A stretch of 34,225 nucleotides of DNA from Pedosphaera sp. (lineage in GTDB: Bacteria > Verrucomicrobiota > Verrucomicrobiia > Limisphaerales > AAA164-E04), in contig NZFL01000028.1 in the NCBI GenBank assembly GCA_002690655.1, forward strand, positions 16,528 through 50,752. Direction: 5' to 3'. Under the pieces are notes generated by a model. The model worked only from the letters and a program-made list of their open reading frames with translations. It did not search any database and was not told the origin of the DNA. Position numbers and translations under genes: made by a program. Shown in pieces: positions 8,674 to 17,135 of this stretch (positions are counted from its first letter, which is position 1; the number at the start of each line of letters is the position of its first letter).

Positions 8674-10692
8674 ATGACATTCCTGCAGCCCATCATTCTT
8701 TTTGGATTACCGCTGATTTTGTTGCCGGTGGCAATTCACCTGCTCAACCGGCTCAGGCACAGGACGATCCCATGGGGTGCGATGAGGTTTCTGGTAGCCG
8801 CCTCCCGCAGTTCGGTCAACAGAGCCAAGCTGAAACAATTCCTCATCCTTCTTTTCAGGACACTGGCGGTTCTCATGCTGATGCTTTTCCTTGCACGCCC
8901 GCTCTCAGGCGGATGGATGGGCTGGGCATTTGCTTCCGCACCTGACACCGTTCTCATCCTGTTGGATCGCTCCTCGAGCATGGAAACACGGCTGGCAGGA
9001 ACCTCTCTTTCACGGCGTGAACAAGCTTTGGACCTGCTGACAGAAGCAGCCGGAGCTTATGCCGGCCATTCCCATTTTGTATTGATCGACAGCGCATCCG
9101 GCACACCCCAGAACATTCCGGATATTTCAGCGCTGAAAGATCACCCCATGGTTGAATCGACCGATACCGCCGCCAACTTGCCATCACTCATGCAGCGTGC
9201 CGTCCAGTGGTTGATCGACAATCAGGCTGGCACCACAGAGGTCTGGATTGCTTCGGATCTACAAAACTCGGATTGGCAGCCCTCGGATGATCGTTGGGAA
9301 TCGCTGATGAAACAATTTGATAGCCTGCCTCAAACGCTGAGATACCGTTTACTGGCCCTCAATGAACAGACAGAACTGGATTCAGGCATTCAACTCGCAG
9401 ACCTTGCCATCACCACCACCGAAGAGGGGCGATCACTGAAACTGGTGGCTGATGTCGCCCAGTCAGAGCTATCGGAGGAAGCCATCATCGCAACCCGCAC
9501 CCTCAACAGCCTTTCCTCCGGTGTAGAAATCCCGATGGAAGCCGCACAAGTACGTTGGCAGGATCAATGGGATTTAGGAACCAAGGAAGAAGCAGGATGG
9601 GGAACTCTCAAGCTTCCAGCCGATGGAAACCTGCGCAACAACACACTCCATTTTGTGTACGGAAAAGCACGCAGACATCGATCACTTGTCGTGGCCAATG
9701 ATACTTATGGAGGCAATGTTCTGTCGCTGGGCTCGGGTTCCATTGCTGGAGATTCATTGGAACCATCGCAACTTATCCAGAGGCCCTTTACCCAGTCATT
9801 GCAAACCGACGATGTCACATTGATCATCTGGCAGGGCACTCTTCCCGAGGGAGAACAGGCGGATCAACTCATGCAATTTGCAGCAGAGGGGGGCGTCGTG
9901 ATTTGCCTCCCTTCCACTTCTCAGGAGACAGCGGAACAAGCTTTCGCAGGCATTCGGTGGATGAATGTGGAATCGACTCCTGCCGAGGAAACATTCTTCG
10001 TCGGCCGTTGGGAAAAAGAGACGGGCCCATTGGCTGATACGGACGAAGGTTTCAGCCTGCCTGTGGATCAGCTGGATACGCTCAGGCGAAGGCGCGTTCA
10101 ACACACGGACACCGTTCTTGCAGCCTATTCTGACGGAGAACCCTTGTTGATCCATCAGAAAACCGGTCAAGGTTCCATCTACTTCCTCACCACGCTTCCA
10201 CTGGGAAACTGGTCCAACCTGGATCAAGGTCCAGTGCTTCTTCCCTTACTGCAACGTTTGGGACAGGAAGGCACCCGCAGGCTGGAAAGCACGCTCTTTC
10301 TGACTTGTGGTGAATTGAGCGAAATTGAGATGGGTGCAGGATGGAAGCCTCTCGAGGAAGATTCCACCCACCAGATTGCCTGGCATGCTGGCATCTATCG
10401 TTCGGGGAATCGACTTGCCGCGGTGAACCCGCCGGCTTCTGAATTTGAACCAGCAATGATGACAAGCGAAACCGCTGCCAGTATTTTTGAGGGCCAGGCA
10501 TTTCAAATGTTCCTCGAATCTTCCGGACAGAACGAATCCAATCTGCAGGGTGAAATCTGGAGAGTGTTCCTGTTTCTGCTCATCCTCTTTCTCATGGTGG
10601 AGAGCTGGCTGATGATGACCGGACCCAGCACGACCGCTCAACAAGGGTTCGGCAGAAAAGCGCAACCCATCAGCGGAGGAGTCTCATCATGA
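8674..10692 (+). CDS. BatA-like membrane protein with VWA domain
   Basis: The 672-residue protein starts with the BatA / aerotolerance N-terminal domain. A membrane helix lies at residues 4-23, followed by the family sequence LPVAIHLLNRLRHRTIPWGAMRFL, then a second helix at about 56-74. A VWA domain follows with DTVLILLDRSSSM, whose DxSxS metal site is at residues 98-102. Most of the rest is predicted to be extracytoplasmic, with one helix near 628-648. A short Gly-rich, Ser-ending tail is cytoplasmic. The 3' end overlaps the next gene by 4 bp (ATGA), so the two are probably translationally coupled. The VWA domain is the likely client of the MoxR ATPase. Specific function in the cell envelope is unknown. 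Confidence 0.88.
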   Translation: MTFLQPIILFGLPLILLPVAIHLLNRLRHRTIPWGAMRFLVAASRSSVNRAKLKQFLILLFRTLAVLMLMLFLARPLSGGWMGWAFASAPDTVLILLDRSSSMETRLAGTSLSRREQALDLLTEAAGAYAGHSHFVLIDSASGTPQNIPDISALKDHPMVESTDTAANLPSLMQRAVQWLIDNQAGTTEVWIASDLQNSDWQPSDDRWESLMKQFDSLPQTLRYRLLALNEQTELDSGIQLADLAITTTEEGRSLKLVADVAQSELSEEAIIATRTLNSLSSGVEIPMEAAQVRWQDQWDLGTKEEAGWGTLKLPADGNLRNNTLHFVYGKARRHRSLVVANDTYGGNVLSLGSGSIAGDSLEPSQLIQRPFTQSLQTDDVTLIIWQGTLPEGEQADQLMQFAAEGGVVICLPSTSQETAEQAFAGIRWMNVESTPAEETFFVGRWEKETGPLADTDEGFSLPVDQLDTLRRRRVQHTDTVLAAYSDGEPLLIHQKTGQGSIYFLTTLPLGNWSNLDQGPVLLPLLQRLGQEGTRRLESTLFLTCGELSEIEMGAGWKPLEEDSTHQIAWHAGIYRSGNRLAAVNPPASEFEPAMMTSETAASIFEGQAFQMFLESSGQNESNLQGEIWRVFLFLLILFLMVESWLMMTGPSTTAQQGFGRKAQPISGGVSS

Positions 10693-12890
10693 GCCATTGG
10701 ACATTCGCTAGTTCGCCTTTGCTGATCATTGCTGCCTTTTTACTGGGCATGTTGTCTGTCTGGTTCTCGTACAGGATCTGGACAGGGAATGCCAGATCAA
10801 GACAAATCATGGCGCTGGAGATTTTCAGGCTGATTATCATCATCATGCTGCTCATCACTCTCCTTCGACCTGAAAGAATTCAGACCATTCAATGGGCGGA
10901 AGAACCCGCTGTTGTTGTTCTTAATGACGCTTCAGGCAGCATGACTACCAGAGACGTCATCTATACCAATCAAGTCGTTGCACGACAGGAATGGATCACA
11001 AGCAAGCTAGGAACGGACGCACTTGCTCCTATTCAAAAAACTTCCAGAGTAGTGGTCGATGCTTTTGATGCCCCCCCTGAGCAGGAAAAGCCCGAAGATG
11101 TCACCAACCTCATTGAAGGCACCGATCTCAATCAAGCACTTGAGTCGGCTTTGCAACGAGAGTCCAACCTGAAGGCAGTATTGGTTTTAACGGATGGAGA
11201 TTGGAACCTTGGTGACTCCCCTGCCCTCGCCGCCGCGCAGTATCGCAATCAATCTATTCCAATATTCGCCGTTCAAGTGGGACGTGAATCTCCGTTACCG
11301 GATGTAGAGTTAAGTGCCGTGAGCGCCCCCGCTTACGGTTTGATGGGCGAGCAGATTTCACTCCCATTCCATCTTCATAATCGCATGCAGAAAGATTTCA
11401 AATTCAAGGCGCTGTTGAAGGACGGAGAGGAAATAGTAGCCGAAAAAGAGGTCACACTCCCTGCCGCCACCGACCTTCAGGAAACCATCGTCTGGTCTCC
11501 ACAGCAGGTAGGTGAGCGCAATCTGACTTTGGAAATCCCTGTTCAGGGTGACGAAGCGTTGACTGACAACAACTCAGCTGAGTTCAAGGTGAACGTTCGC
11601 ATGGAGACCTTGAAGGTTCTGGTCATTGATTCGTATCCTCGCTGGGAATACCGCTACCTTAGAAACGCACTGGAACGAGATCCGGGTGTAGACATGAGCT
11701 GCCTGCTTTTCCACCCCCAGACAGGCATGGGAGGCGGCCGTGATTACCTTTCCAGCTTCCCCAGCAGCAAGGATTTGATTGCGCCTTACGATGTCATTTT
11801 TCTTGGAGATGTCGGCGTGGGTGAAAATGGACTTAGCACGGAGGACGTGACACTTATTCGCGGGTTGGTGGAGCAACAGGCCGGCGGATTGGTCCTCATG
11901 CCGGGCCGACGCGGACGCCACACCACATGGCTCGAAACGCCTCTTGAAGAATTGATCCCCGTGCAATTTGACACCAGTCGCCCAGAAGGCATTGCTCTAC
12001 AAAATGAGGCTCAACTGGCACTCACACGACTGGGCTCGGGGCATTGGCTCACACGGTTCGACATTTCAGCAGAACGCAATGCGGAACTCTGGAAACAACT
12101 CCCCGGATTCTACTGGTCAACAGCCGTCGAAAAAAGCCGTCCAGGCTCCGAAATCCTGGCCGTGCATGATTCCATCCGCAACAATTGGGGACGCATCCCG
12201 CTGCTTGCCATTCGCCCGTTCGGCAACGGCAAGGTCCTCTTCATGGGCACTGACAGCGCGTGGAGGTGGCGTCGTGGTGTGGAGGACTTGTATCATTACC
12301 GCTTCTGGAGCCAGGTCGTGAGGTGGATGGCGCATCAAAGGCATATTTCACAGGATGAAGGCATTCGGCTTACCTACACGCCGGAGAAACCTGAAATCGG
12401 CCAGACAGTTTACCTCAGCGCAATCGTGATGGATCAAAGTGGATACCCTTTGCAAGAAGGCAAAGTCGTCGCAAGCATCACCACTCCAAGTGGAGGCAGG
12501 GAAACCTTTGAAATGCAGGCAGAAGAAGGAGGCTGGGGTGTATTCAGAGCGAGCATGGAAGCGCGCCAATCCGGCATGCACATCATTGAAGTTCAATCTC
12601 CAGAAGAAAACCGTCAGCTGGAAACGCGACTTGAGGTCCTCAGACCTGTGGTTGAGAAAATAGGAAAACCCGCGCGTGGGGATGTGCTTGACGAGATCAC
12701 GAGAATATCACGGGGCAAAAAAGTGGATACAACCGGACTGGATGGATTGATAGAACAGATATCAGTGCTCCCTGAGCCAAAACCCATCGAAATTCGATTT
12801 CGACTTTGGGCCAATCCATTCTGGGGCGCTGCCCTTCTGGGATTACTGGCCTTTTACTGGATTGGAAGAAAATATTTTGGTTTGGTTTAA
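10689..12890 (+). CDS. Membrane protein with VWA and glutamine-amidotransferase-like domains
   Basis: This 733-residue protein has two N-terminal helices (about 8-28 and 42-60). A VWA domain with DASGS at 80-84 follows, then a beta-rich extracytoplasmic region. A class I amidotransferase-like fold begins near residue 306 (KVLVIDSYPRWEYRYLRNAL) and includes APYDVIFLGDVG and GGLVLMPGRRG. The position of the catalytic nucleophile holds no Cys, so the domain is probably a non-catalytic binding module. One more beta-sandwich region and a C-terminal helix at about 711-728 complete it. The start has a strong ribosome-binding site, GGAGGAG, 7 bp upstream. Similar BatA-like/amidotransferase-like pairs follow MoxR-DUF58 in Planctomycetota and Verrucomicrobiota. 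Confidence 0.87.
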   Translation: MSHWTFASSPLLIIAAFLLGMLSVWFSYRIWTGNARSRQIMALEIFRLIIIIMLLITLLRPERIQTIQWAEEPAVVVLNDASGSMTTRDVIYTNQVVARQEWITSKLGTDALAPIQKTSRVVVDAFDAPPEQEKPEDVTNLIEGTDLNQALESALQRESNLKAVLVLTDGDWNLGDSPALAAAQYRNQSIPIFAVQVGRESPLPDVELSAVSAPAYGLMGEQISLPFHLHNRMQKDFKFKALLKDGEEIVAEKEVTLPAATDLQETIVWSPQQVGERNLTLEIPVQGDEALTDNNSAEFKVNVRMETLKVLVIDSYPRWEYRYLRNALERDPGVDMSCLLFHPQTGMGGGRDYLSSFPSSKDLIAPYDVIFLGDVGVGENGLSTEDVTLIRGLVEQQAGGLVLMPGRRGRHTTWLETPLEELIPVQFDTSRPEGIALQNEAQLALTRLGSGHWLTRFDISAERNAELWKQLPGFYWSTAVEKSRPGSEILAVHDSIRNNWGRIPLLAIRPFGNGKVLFMGTDSAWRWRRGVEDLYHYRFWSQVVRWMAHQRHISQDEGIRLTYTPEKPEIGQTVYLSAIVMDQSGYPLQEGKVVASITTPSGGRETFEMQAEEGGWGVFRASMEARQSGMHIIEVQSPEENRQLETRLEVLRPVVEKIGKPARGDVLDEITRISRGKKVDTTGLDGLIEQISVLPEPKPIEIRFRLWANPFWGAALLGLLAFYWIGRKYFGLV

Positions 12891-12916
12891 ATTGAATAAA
12901 TATATGGCATGATGAA

Positions 12917-15004
12917 ATGCGTCCAGACGCATTGACGAACGAGAACCCCTTGCACACTATGAAGTCAGTGAACAGCAATCTCCCCATCGAGCCGCACCAT
13001 TTGCCGGAGCGACTGAAAAGTCAGTTCAGCAAATTGAAGGCAAGGCTCTGGCGTATTGAATTGGCTCTTGGGGTGGCTTGGGGCACCTTTGCCGTATTGG
13101 TTTCCTTCCTGACCTCTTTCGCACTGGACCGATGGCAGGACACTCCAAGCTTAATCCGTGGCACCTTACTCCTCGGCGCTTTGTCGGCTATTTGCCTGAG
13201 TGGTGGATGGTGGTGCTGGCGCTGGGTCATTGCCCAGCGTAACCTTCGAGATTATTCACGATTGGTGCAGCGCCGTTACCGCATCCTGGGCGACCGTTTA
13301 CTGGGCATCGTTGAATTGACTGAGGACAAGAGTGCAGAAACCTCCTACTCCGAAGAACTTTACCTGGCTGCTGTTCAACAAGTGGATCTGGATGCGCGAG
13401 GCTGCGATTTTACTGCTGCGGTTTCAACACGCCTGCTTTCGCGGCTAGGCGCTGGATCCGCTGTGCTTGCCATTTTGACTTTCATCTTGCTTGCCATTCT
13501 CCCCGGGGCATTTTCAAACACCTTGAGTCGGTGGATCAATCCAGGTGGCAATACGCCCCGCTACACTCTGGTCACCATCAAACCGAATACCAGCGAGCAC
13601 CTTGCGATTCGTGGGGAATCGTTTTTCCTTGAAGCAGATGTGAATTACTTGTCCTTTTGGAAGCCAGGCACGGTGACGGTGCAACTGGATTCCGGATATC
13701 AAGTAATGGGTGAAGTGCAGGACAACCGAATACGCTTGGAAATCCCCGGTCAATTCAAGGAAACTTCCATGCAAATGACTGTGGGCGATGGCATGGCGGA
13801 AAGTAAGATCAGGCCCATGCAACGACCGACTCTGGTTTCACTGAACGCCTCGATCAAGATGCCCGCCTACTTGAATCTGAAGGATGCTTCCATTGACGTG
13901 GAGTCAGGTGGACTGGATATCCTCAAAGGTTCTGAAGTGAAAGTCGCCGGAGCCATCAACCGCCCTCTGCAGGAAATTGTATTGAACTGGGGAAGCACGA
14001 ATCGTGTTCCTGTAAGCATCAGCAATGTCACCTTCACCACCGATTGGTTGAGCACAACGAACGCATTCGAGGCTGATATTCATTGGAAAGACCAATTCGG
14101 CTTCACAAATGCACAGCCATGGAAACTGAATATTCGCCAACGGGATGACGCAGCTCCTACATTCCAGTTCCCAGAGCTTTATCGGGAAATGGCGATCCTT
14201 GAAACCGAGGCAGTAGAACTGAAGACAGAGGTGCGCGACGATTTCGGGGTCAAAGAATTTGGCATCGATTGGGAAACGATTAATGGAGTCAAACCATCCA
14301 GAGATGTGCTGGACGTGGATTTCAAGGATTCCTCTCTCCATGCTGCGCAAAAAGAACTCAAAGTTTCGTTCTACTTCAGCCCTAACCTCTACGACATCGA
14401 ACCGGGAGATGTCGTGGAGCTCAGGGGTTATGTGACGGATTACTTCCCTGATCGAGAGCCTGGAAAGACAGCGCTCTACCGCATCCACATCGTCAGTGCG
14501 GTTGAACACGCAGAGCGTATCCGACAGCAGCTGGAAGCCCTTCTCACCCAACTTGAAGATGTTTCACGATTGGAACAATCGATCGCCACAGCGACAGATG
14601 AAACCCTCGAAAAGATGGATACACTATCGGAGGAAGATCTGGCAGCGCGCCTCCAGGATCAGGCAACCGATCAAAAGCTCAATGCTTCTCAACTTTCCGA
14701 AATGGCTCGCAAGGGCATGGAAACCCTCAAAGAAGCCATGCGTAATCCCACATTCACCGATGAGGTCATGTCTGAATGGTCGAAAACCTTGAGTGAAATG
14801 CAACAGCTCGCCGATCAAAAAATGCAGGATGCTGCCAAAGCATTGAGCAAAGCATCGCAAAGTCCACCTCGCAAAGTCCACCATCCCAGAGTCCACCCTC
14901 GCAGAGTCCACCTTCCAAAAATACACAGAAACAGGCCATGCAGGAAGCTCAGGAAACCGAACAGGAAATCCTGGAAAGTCTTGAAAATCTGCAATCTATG
15001 GTGA
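12917..15004 (+). CDS. DUF4175-like membrane protein, N-terminal part (frameshifted)
   Basis: The first 646 codons encode a coherent membrane protein. Helices lie near residues 48-68, 84-105 and 177-196. A large extracytoplasmic beta-rich region with repeated Ig-like strands follows, then a charged alpha-helical coiled-coil region from about residue 525. From codon 651 the frame turns into an unnatural Arg/His/Pro-rich tail (PRKVHHPRVHPRRVHLPK). The cause is a 14-bp first unit in the 15-bp repeat at 14855-14913. The natural continuation is the next entry, in the -1 frame, and the joined product would have about 1070 residues. The start may instead be ATG 12959 (MKSVNSNLP). DUF4175-type proteins follow the VWA genes in related operons. 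The DUF4175 name is an architectural inference. Confidence 0.75.
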   Translation: MRPDALTNENPLHTMKSVNSNLPIEPHHLPERLKSQFSKLKARLWRIELALGVAWGTFAVLVSFLTSFALDRWQDTPSLIRGTLLLGALSAICLSGGWWCWRWVIAQRNLRDYSRLVQRRYRILGDRLLGIVELTEDKSAETSYSEELYLAAVQQVDLDARGCDFTAAVSTRLLSRLGAGSAVLAILTFILLAILPGAFSNTLSRWINPGGNTPRYTLVTIKPNTSEHLAIRGESFFLEADVNYLSFWKPGTVTVQLDSGYQVMGEVQDNRIRLEIPGQFKETSMQMTVGDGMAESKIRPMQRPTLVSLNASIKMPAYLNLKDASIDVESGGLDILKGSEVKVAGAINRPLQEIVLNWGSTNRVPVSISNVTFTTDWLSTTNAFEADIHWKDQFGFTNAQPWKLNIRQRDDAAPTFQFPELYREMAILETEAVELKTEVRDDFGVKEFGIDWETINGVKPSRDVLDVDFKDSSLHAAQKELKVSFYFSPNLYDIEPGDVVELRGYVTDYFPDREPGKTALYRIHIVSAVEHAERIRQQLEALLTQLEDVSRLEQSIATATDETLEKMDTLSEEDLAARLQDQATDQKLNASQLSEMARKGMETLKEAMRNPTFTDEVMSEWSKTLSEMQQLADQKMQDAAKALSKASQSPPRKVHHPRVHPRRVHLPKIHRNRPCRKLRKPNRKSWKVLKICNLW
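14855..14913 (+). repeat. 15-bp tandem repeat coding for SQSPP, first unit one base short
   Basis: There are four units: 14855-14868 (14 bp), 14869-14883, 14884-14898 and 14899-14913 (15 bp each). The consensus TCGCARAGTCCACCN reads Ser-Gln-Ser-Pro-Pro. Units 1 and 2 are identical in their shared 14 bases. Unit 1 lacks the third base of its last proline codon. This breaks the reading frame between the 12917 frame and the frame that continues to 16128. Confidence 0.93.
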
Positions 15005-16128
15005 ATGAAGACCTTGACCAGCTGCAGGCTCTAACCCTGGCTCAGAGGCTCAGAGGTTTAGGGAGAACTGAAATGGACCTTGAAACGACTTTAATGGAAG
15101 GCGCAGAGGATACCATTGGCCTTTTCCCTGATGAGTTGGCTCCTCGATGGCGTGCTCTGCATGGCAAATTAGGAGATACTCAAAAAGAAACTGCAGAACA
15201 ATCGCAGGAACTCCAAGACGAGATCGGCCGCTTCTTCGAACGCACACAAAAAGAGGCTTATGGCGAAGTCAGCGAAGACATGAAAGCCAGACAGACCGTG
15301 GAAGGTATCCTTACCACTCAAGAGCTTATCCTGAAAAATATTACCATGGAGGCCGCCGATCAGGTAGCCATCTGGTCGGCACAATTTGAAGATTGGGCAG
15401 GCCAGCTTGAACCTCAGAATGAGTCTGAGGGGAGCGGCGGAGGTGAAGGGGGGGGCGAAAGCAATCAGCAGGACCTGACCAAACAGTTGATGGCTTTGCT
15501 TCGTATGCGAGAAAGCGAACTCAACCTGCGCATGCAGACTCGTCTTCTGGAAAGACAGGATACAGGACCTGAAACCCGCATTGAAAAGGGTCGCGAACTC
15601 TCAAGCAACCAGTCAAAACTACAGGAAAACCTATTGGAGGTTCGAGAGGAGATCCCCATCCCCTTCCTTGATCCCATCTTCGAGGAAATTCATGGTCACA
15701 TGGGTAATGCCGCCGATGCATTGGCTCGAGGACAAACGGATGATCGAGCAGTACAACCTGAAACCAAATCAATTACTACGCTGACCGATGCCATCAACAT
15801 TCTCAACGAACAAGCGCAGCAAAACAGCAGCAGTTCCTCCAGCTCAAGTCAGGCGATGTCATTCATGATGCAGATGATGATGGCAAAACAGGGCATGGGC
15901 AAGGAGGGCAAAGGAAATACAGGGGGGGGTAGTATGGCCGGCGGTGATACTGCGAGAGATTCGTTGAACCAGGGCGGCGAGGATGATGGAGATGCAGGGG
16001 AATCCAGAACTGTCTCGCGGGGCGGAGGCCAATCATCGGATCTACCGACAGAGTTCAGAAAATCCTTTGAAGCCTATTACAAGAAGCTCGAACAACTGGA
16101 ACAACCCACCCAGAGGAATACACCATGA
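14938..16128 (+). CDS. DUF4175-like protein, C-terminal part (frameshifted continuation)
   Basis: This frame, 396 residues from ATG 14938, continues the coiled-coil of the preceding gene in the -1 phase. In phase it can be read upstream through units 2-4 of the SQSPP repeat to 14869, so it is the 3' half of one gene. It is rich in Glu, Gln and Leu with helical heptads. Low-complexity stretches follow: a Gly/Glu-rich patch around residues 165-178, an eight-serine run with a preceding Gln/Asn patch near 295-303, a Met-rich segment (MSFMMQMMMAK) and Gly-rich linkers. There is no ribosome-binding site before 14938, which argues against independent translation. The stop overlaps the next start by 4 bp. 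No known catalytic domain is visible. Confidence 0.72.
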   Translation: MQEAQETEQEILESLENLQSMVNEDLDQLQALTLAQRLRGLGRTEMDLETTLMEGAEDTIGLFPDELAPRWRALHGKLGDTQKETAEQSQELQDEIGRFFERTQKEAYGEVSEDMKARQTVEGILTTQELILKNITMEAADQVAIWSAQFEDWAGQLEPQNESEGSGGGEGGGESNQQDLTKQLMALLRMRESELNLRMQTRLLERQDTGPETRIEKGRELSSNQSKLQENLLEVREEIPIPFLDPIFEEIHGHMGNAADALARGQTDDRAVQPETKSITTLTDAINILNEQAQQNSSSSSSSSQAMSFMMQMMMAKQGMGKEGKGNTGGGSMAGGDTARDSLNQGGEDDGDAGESRTVSRGGGQSSDLPTEFRKSFEAYYKKLEQLEQPTQRNTP

Positions 16129-17135
16129 TTGTTTTAAGATCATTTGCCATCCCAATGTGCCTGATTGCCTTCATGCTTCTCAAGGCGGGCACTTCCAGAG
16201 TGTTTTCCCAGCAATTATTTACAGATCAGATTGATCTGGCAGCCACGGAAGTCGACCGCATTTACGTAAAAGGTCTTCAGTATCTGACTGCGTCCCAGAC
16301 GGAAAGTGGAAATTGGGGAGATCGCCCCTATGGCATGGAACCAGGAGTCGTTGGCTTGGCATTGGTCAGCATTTTGGCTCATGGAGATGACCCGAACCAC
16401 GGACCTTATGCTCTGACAATAGAAAGAGGCATTGATTTCATTCTCGGAGAACAAAATTCGGAAACGGGTTACATTGGACGTACGATGTATAATCATGGAT
16501 TTGCGACATTGGCGCTGGGAGAAGCTTATGGCGCTGTGATTGATGACCGAATCGGTCCAGCTCTAGAGTCGGCGATCGAACTCATACTTACTTCTCAAGC
16601 GAACAATCCAAAAAATGCCTGGCGCTATTCTCCCGAAAGCACGGATGCGGACACCACTGTCAGCGGAGCCCAGATGGTGGCCTTGTTTGCAGCGCGAAAC
16701 GCGGGTTTATCCGTGCCTCAGGAGGCCATAGAGAAAGGTGTTGCCTATTTTCAGTCATGCCAATCAACAGATGGAGGATTTGGATACACCTCCTCCTCAG
16801 GGCCCAATGGCCCGCGCACTGCCATCGGCTGTCTGGTGCTGGCTCTTGCGAAGAAAAAGGAAACGGCGCAATTTCAATCCGCATTCAACTTCCTGAAAAA
16901 AGCTTCAAAATCGAGTAGTTACTACCATTACTTTCTTTATTACGGCTCTCAGGCATTCTTCCACGCCTCTCCGGAAGAATGGAATGCCTGGAACCGCGAG
17001 AACATTCAGGAGTTGAAACAATCTCAGAATCCGGATGGCAGTTGGGATGGTCAATTTGGAAGTGCTTTCAGCACAGCTACCTCACTTCTGTCTCTAGCAT
17101 TGAACTATCGTTTCCTACCCATCTATGAACGCTGA
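16125..17135 (+). CDS. Secreted alpha/alpha-toroid protein (prenyltransferase/squalene-cyclase repeat type)
   Basis: The 336-residue protein opens with a signal peptide: a hydrophobic core at residues 5-24, then FSQQLF. The mature part carries repeats of the terpenoid cyclase / protein prenyltransferase toroid: QTESGNWGDRPYG (~56-68), FATLALGEAYG, a central NAWRYSPES segment, CQSTDGGFGYTSSSGPNGPRTA (~209-230, in two pieces) and QNPDGSWDGQFGSAFSTATS (~303-322). The DxDD acid motif of squalene-hopene cyclases and the zinc ligands of prenyltransferases are not apparent. A non-cyclase binding or complement-like toroid role is therefore more likely. A ribosome-binding site, AGAGGA, precedes the ATG, which overlaps the upstream stop (ATGA). 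Such proteins often accompany MoxR/VWA operons in Planctomycetota and Verrucomicrobiota. Confidence 0.85.
   Translation: MIVLRSFAIPMCLIAFMLLKAGTSRVFSQQLFTDQIDLAATEVDRIYVKGLQYLTASQTESGNWGDRPYGMEPGVVGLALVSILAHGDDPNHGPYALTIERGIDFILGEQNSETGYIGRTMYNHGFATLALGEAYGAVIDDRIGPALESAIELILTSQANNPKNAWRYSPESTDADTTVSGAQMVALFAARNAGLSVPQEAIEKGVAYFQSCQSTDGGFGYTSSSGPNGPRTAIGCLVLALAKKKETAQFQSAFNFLKKASKSSSYYHYFLYYGSQAFFHASPEEWNAWNRENIQELKQSQNPDGSWDGQFGSAFSTATSLLSLALNYRFLPIYER

Noticed and set aside
14840-15004. Programmed -1 ribosomal frameshift joining the two DUF4175-like frames
   Set aside because: No slippery heptamer or downstream pseudoknot is apparent at 14855-14870. The one-base-short repeat unit explains the frame change more simply.
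16125-17135. Secreted toroid protein as a true squalene-hopene cyclase
   Set aside because: It is about half the family length, has a signal peptide and lacks the DxDD acid motif.
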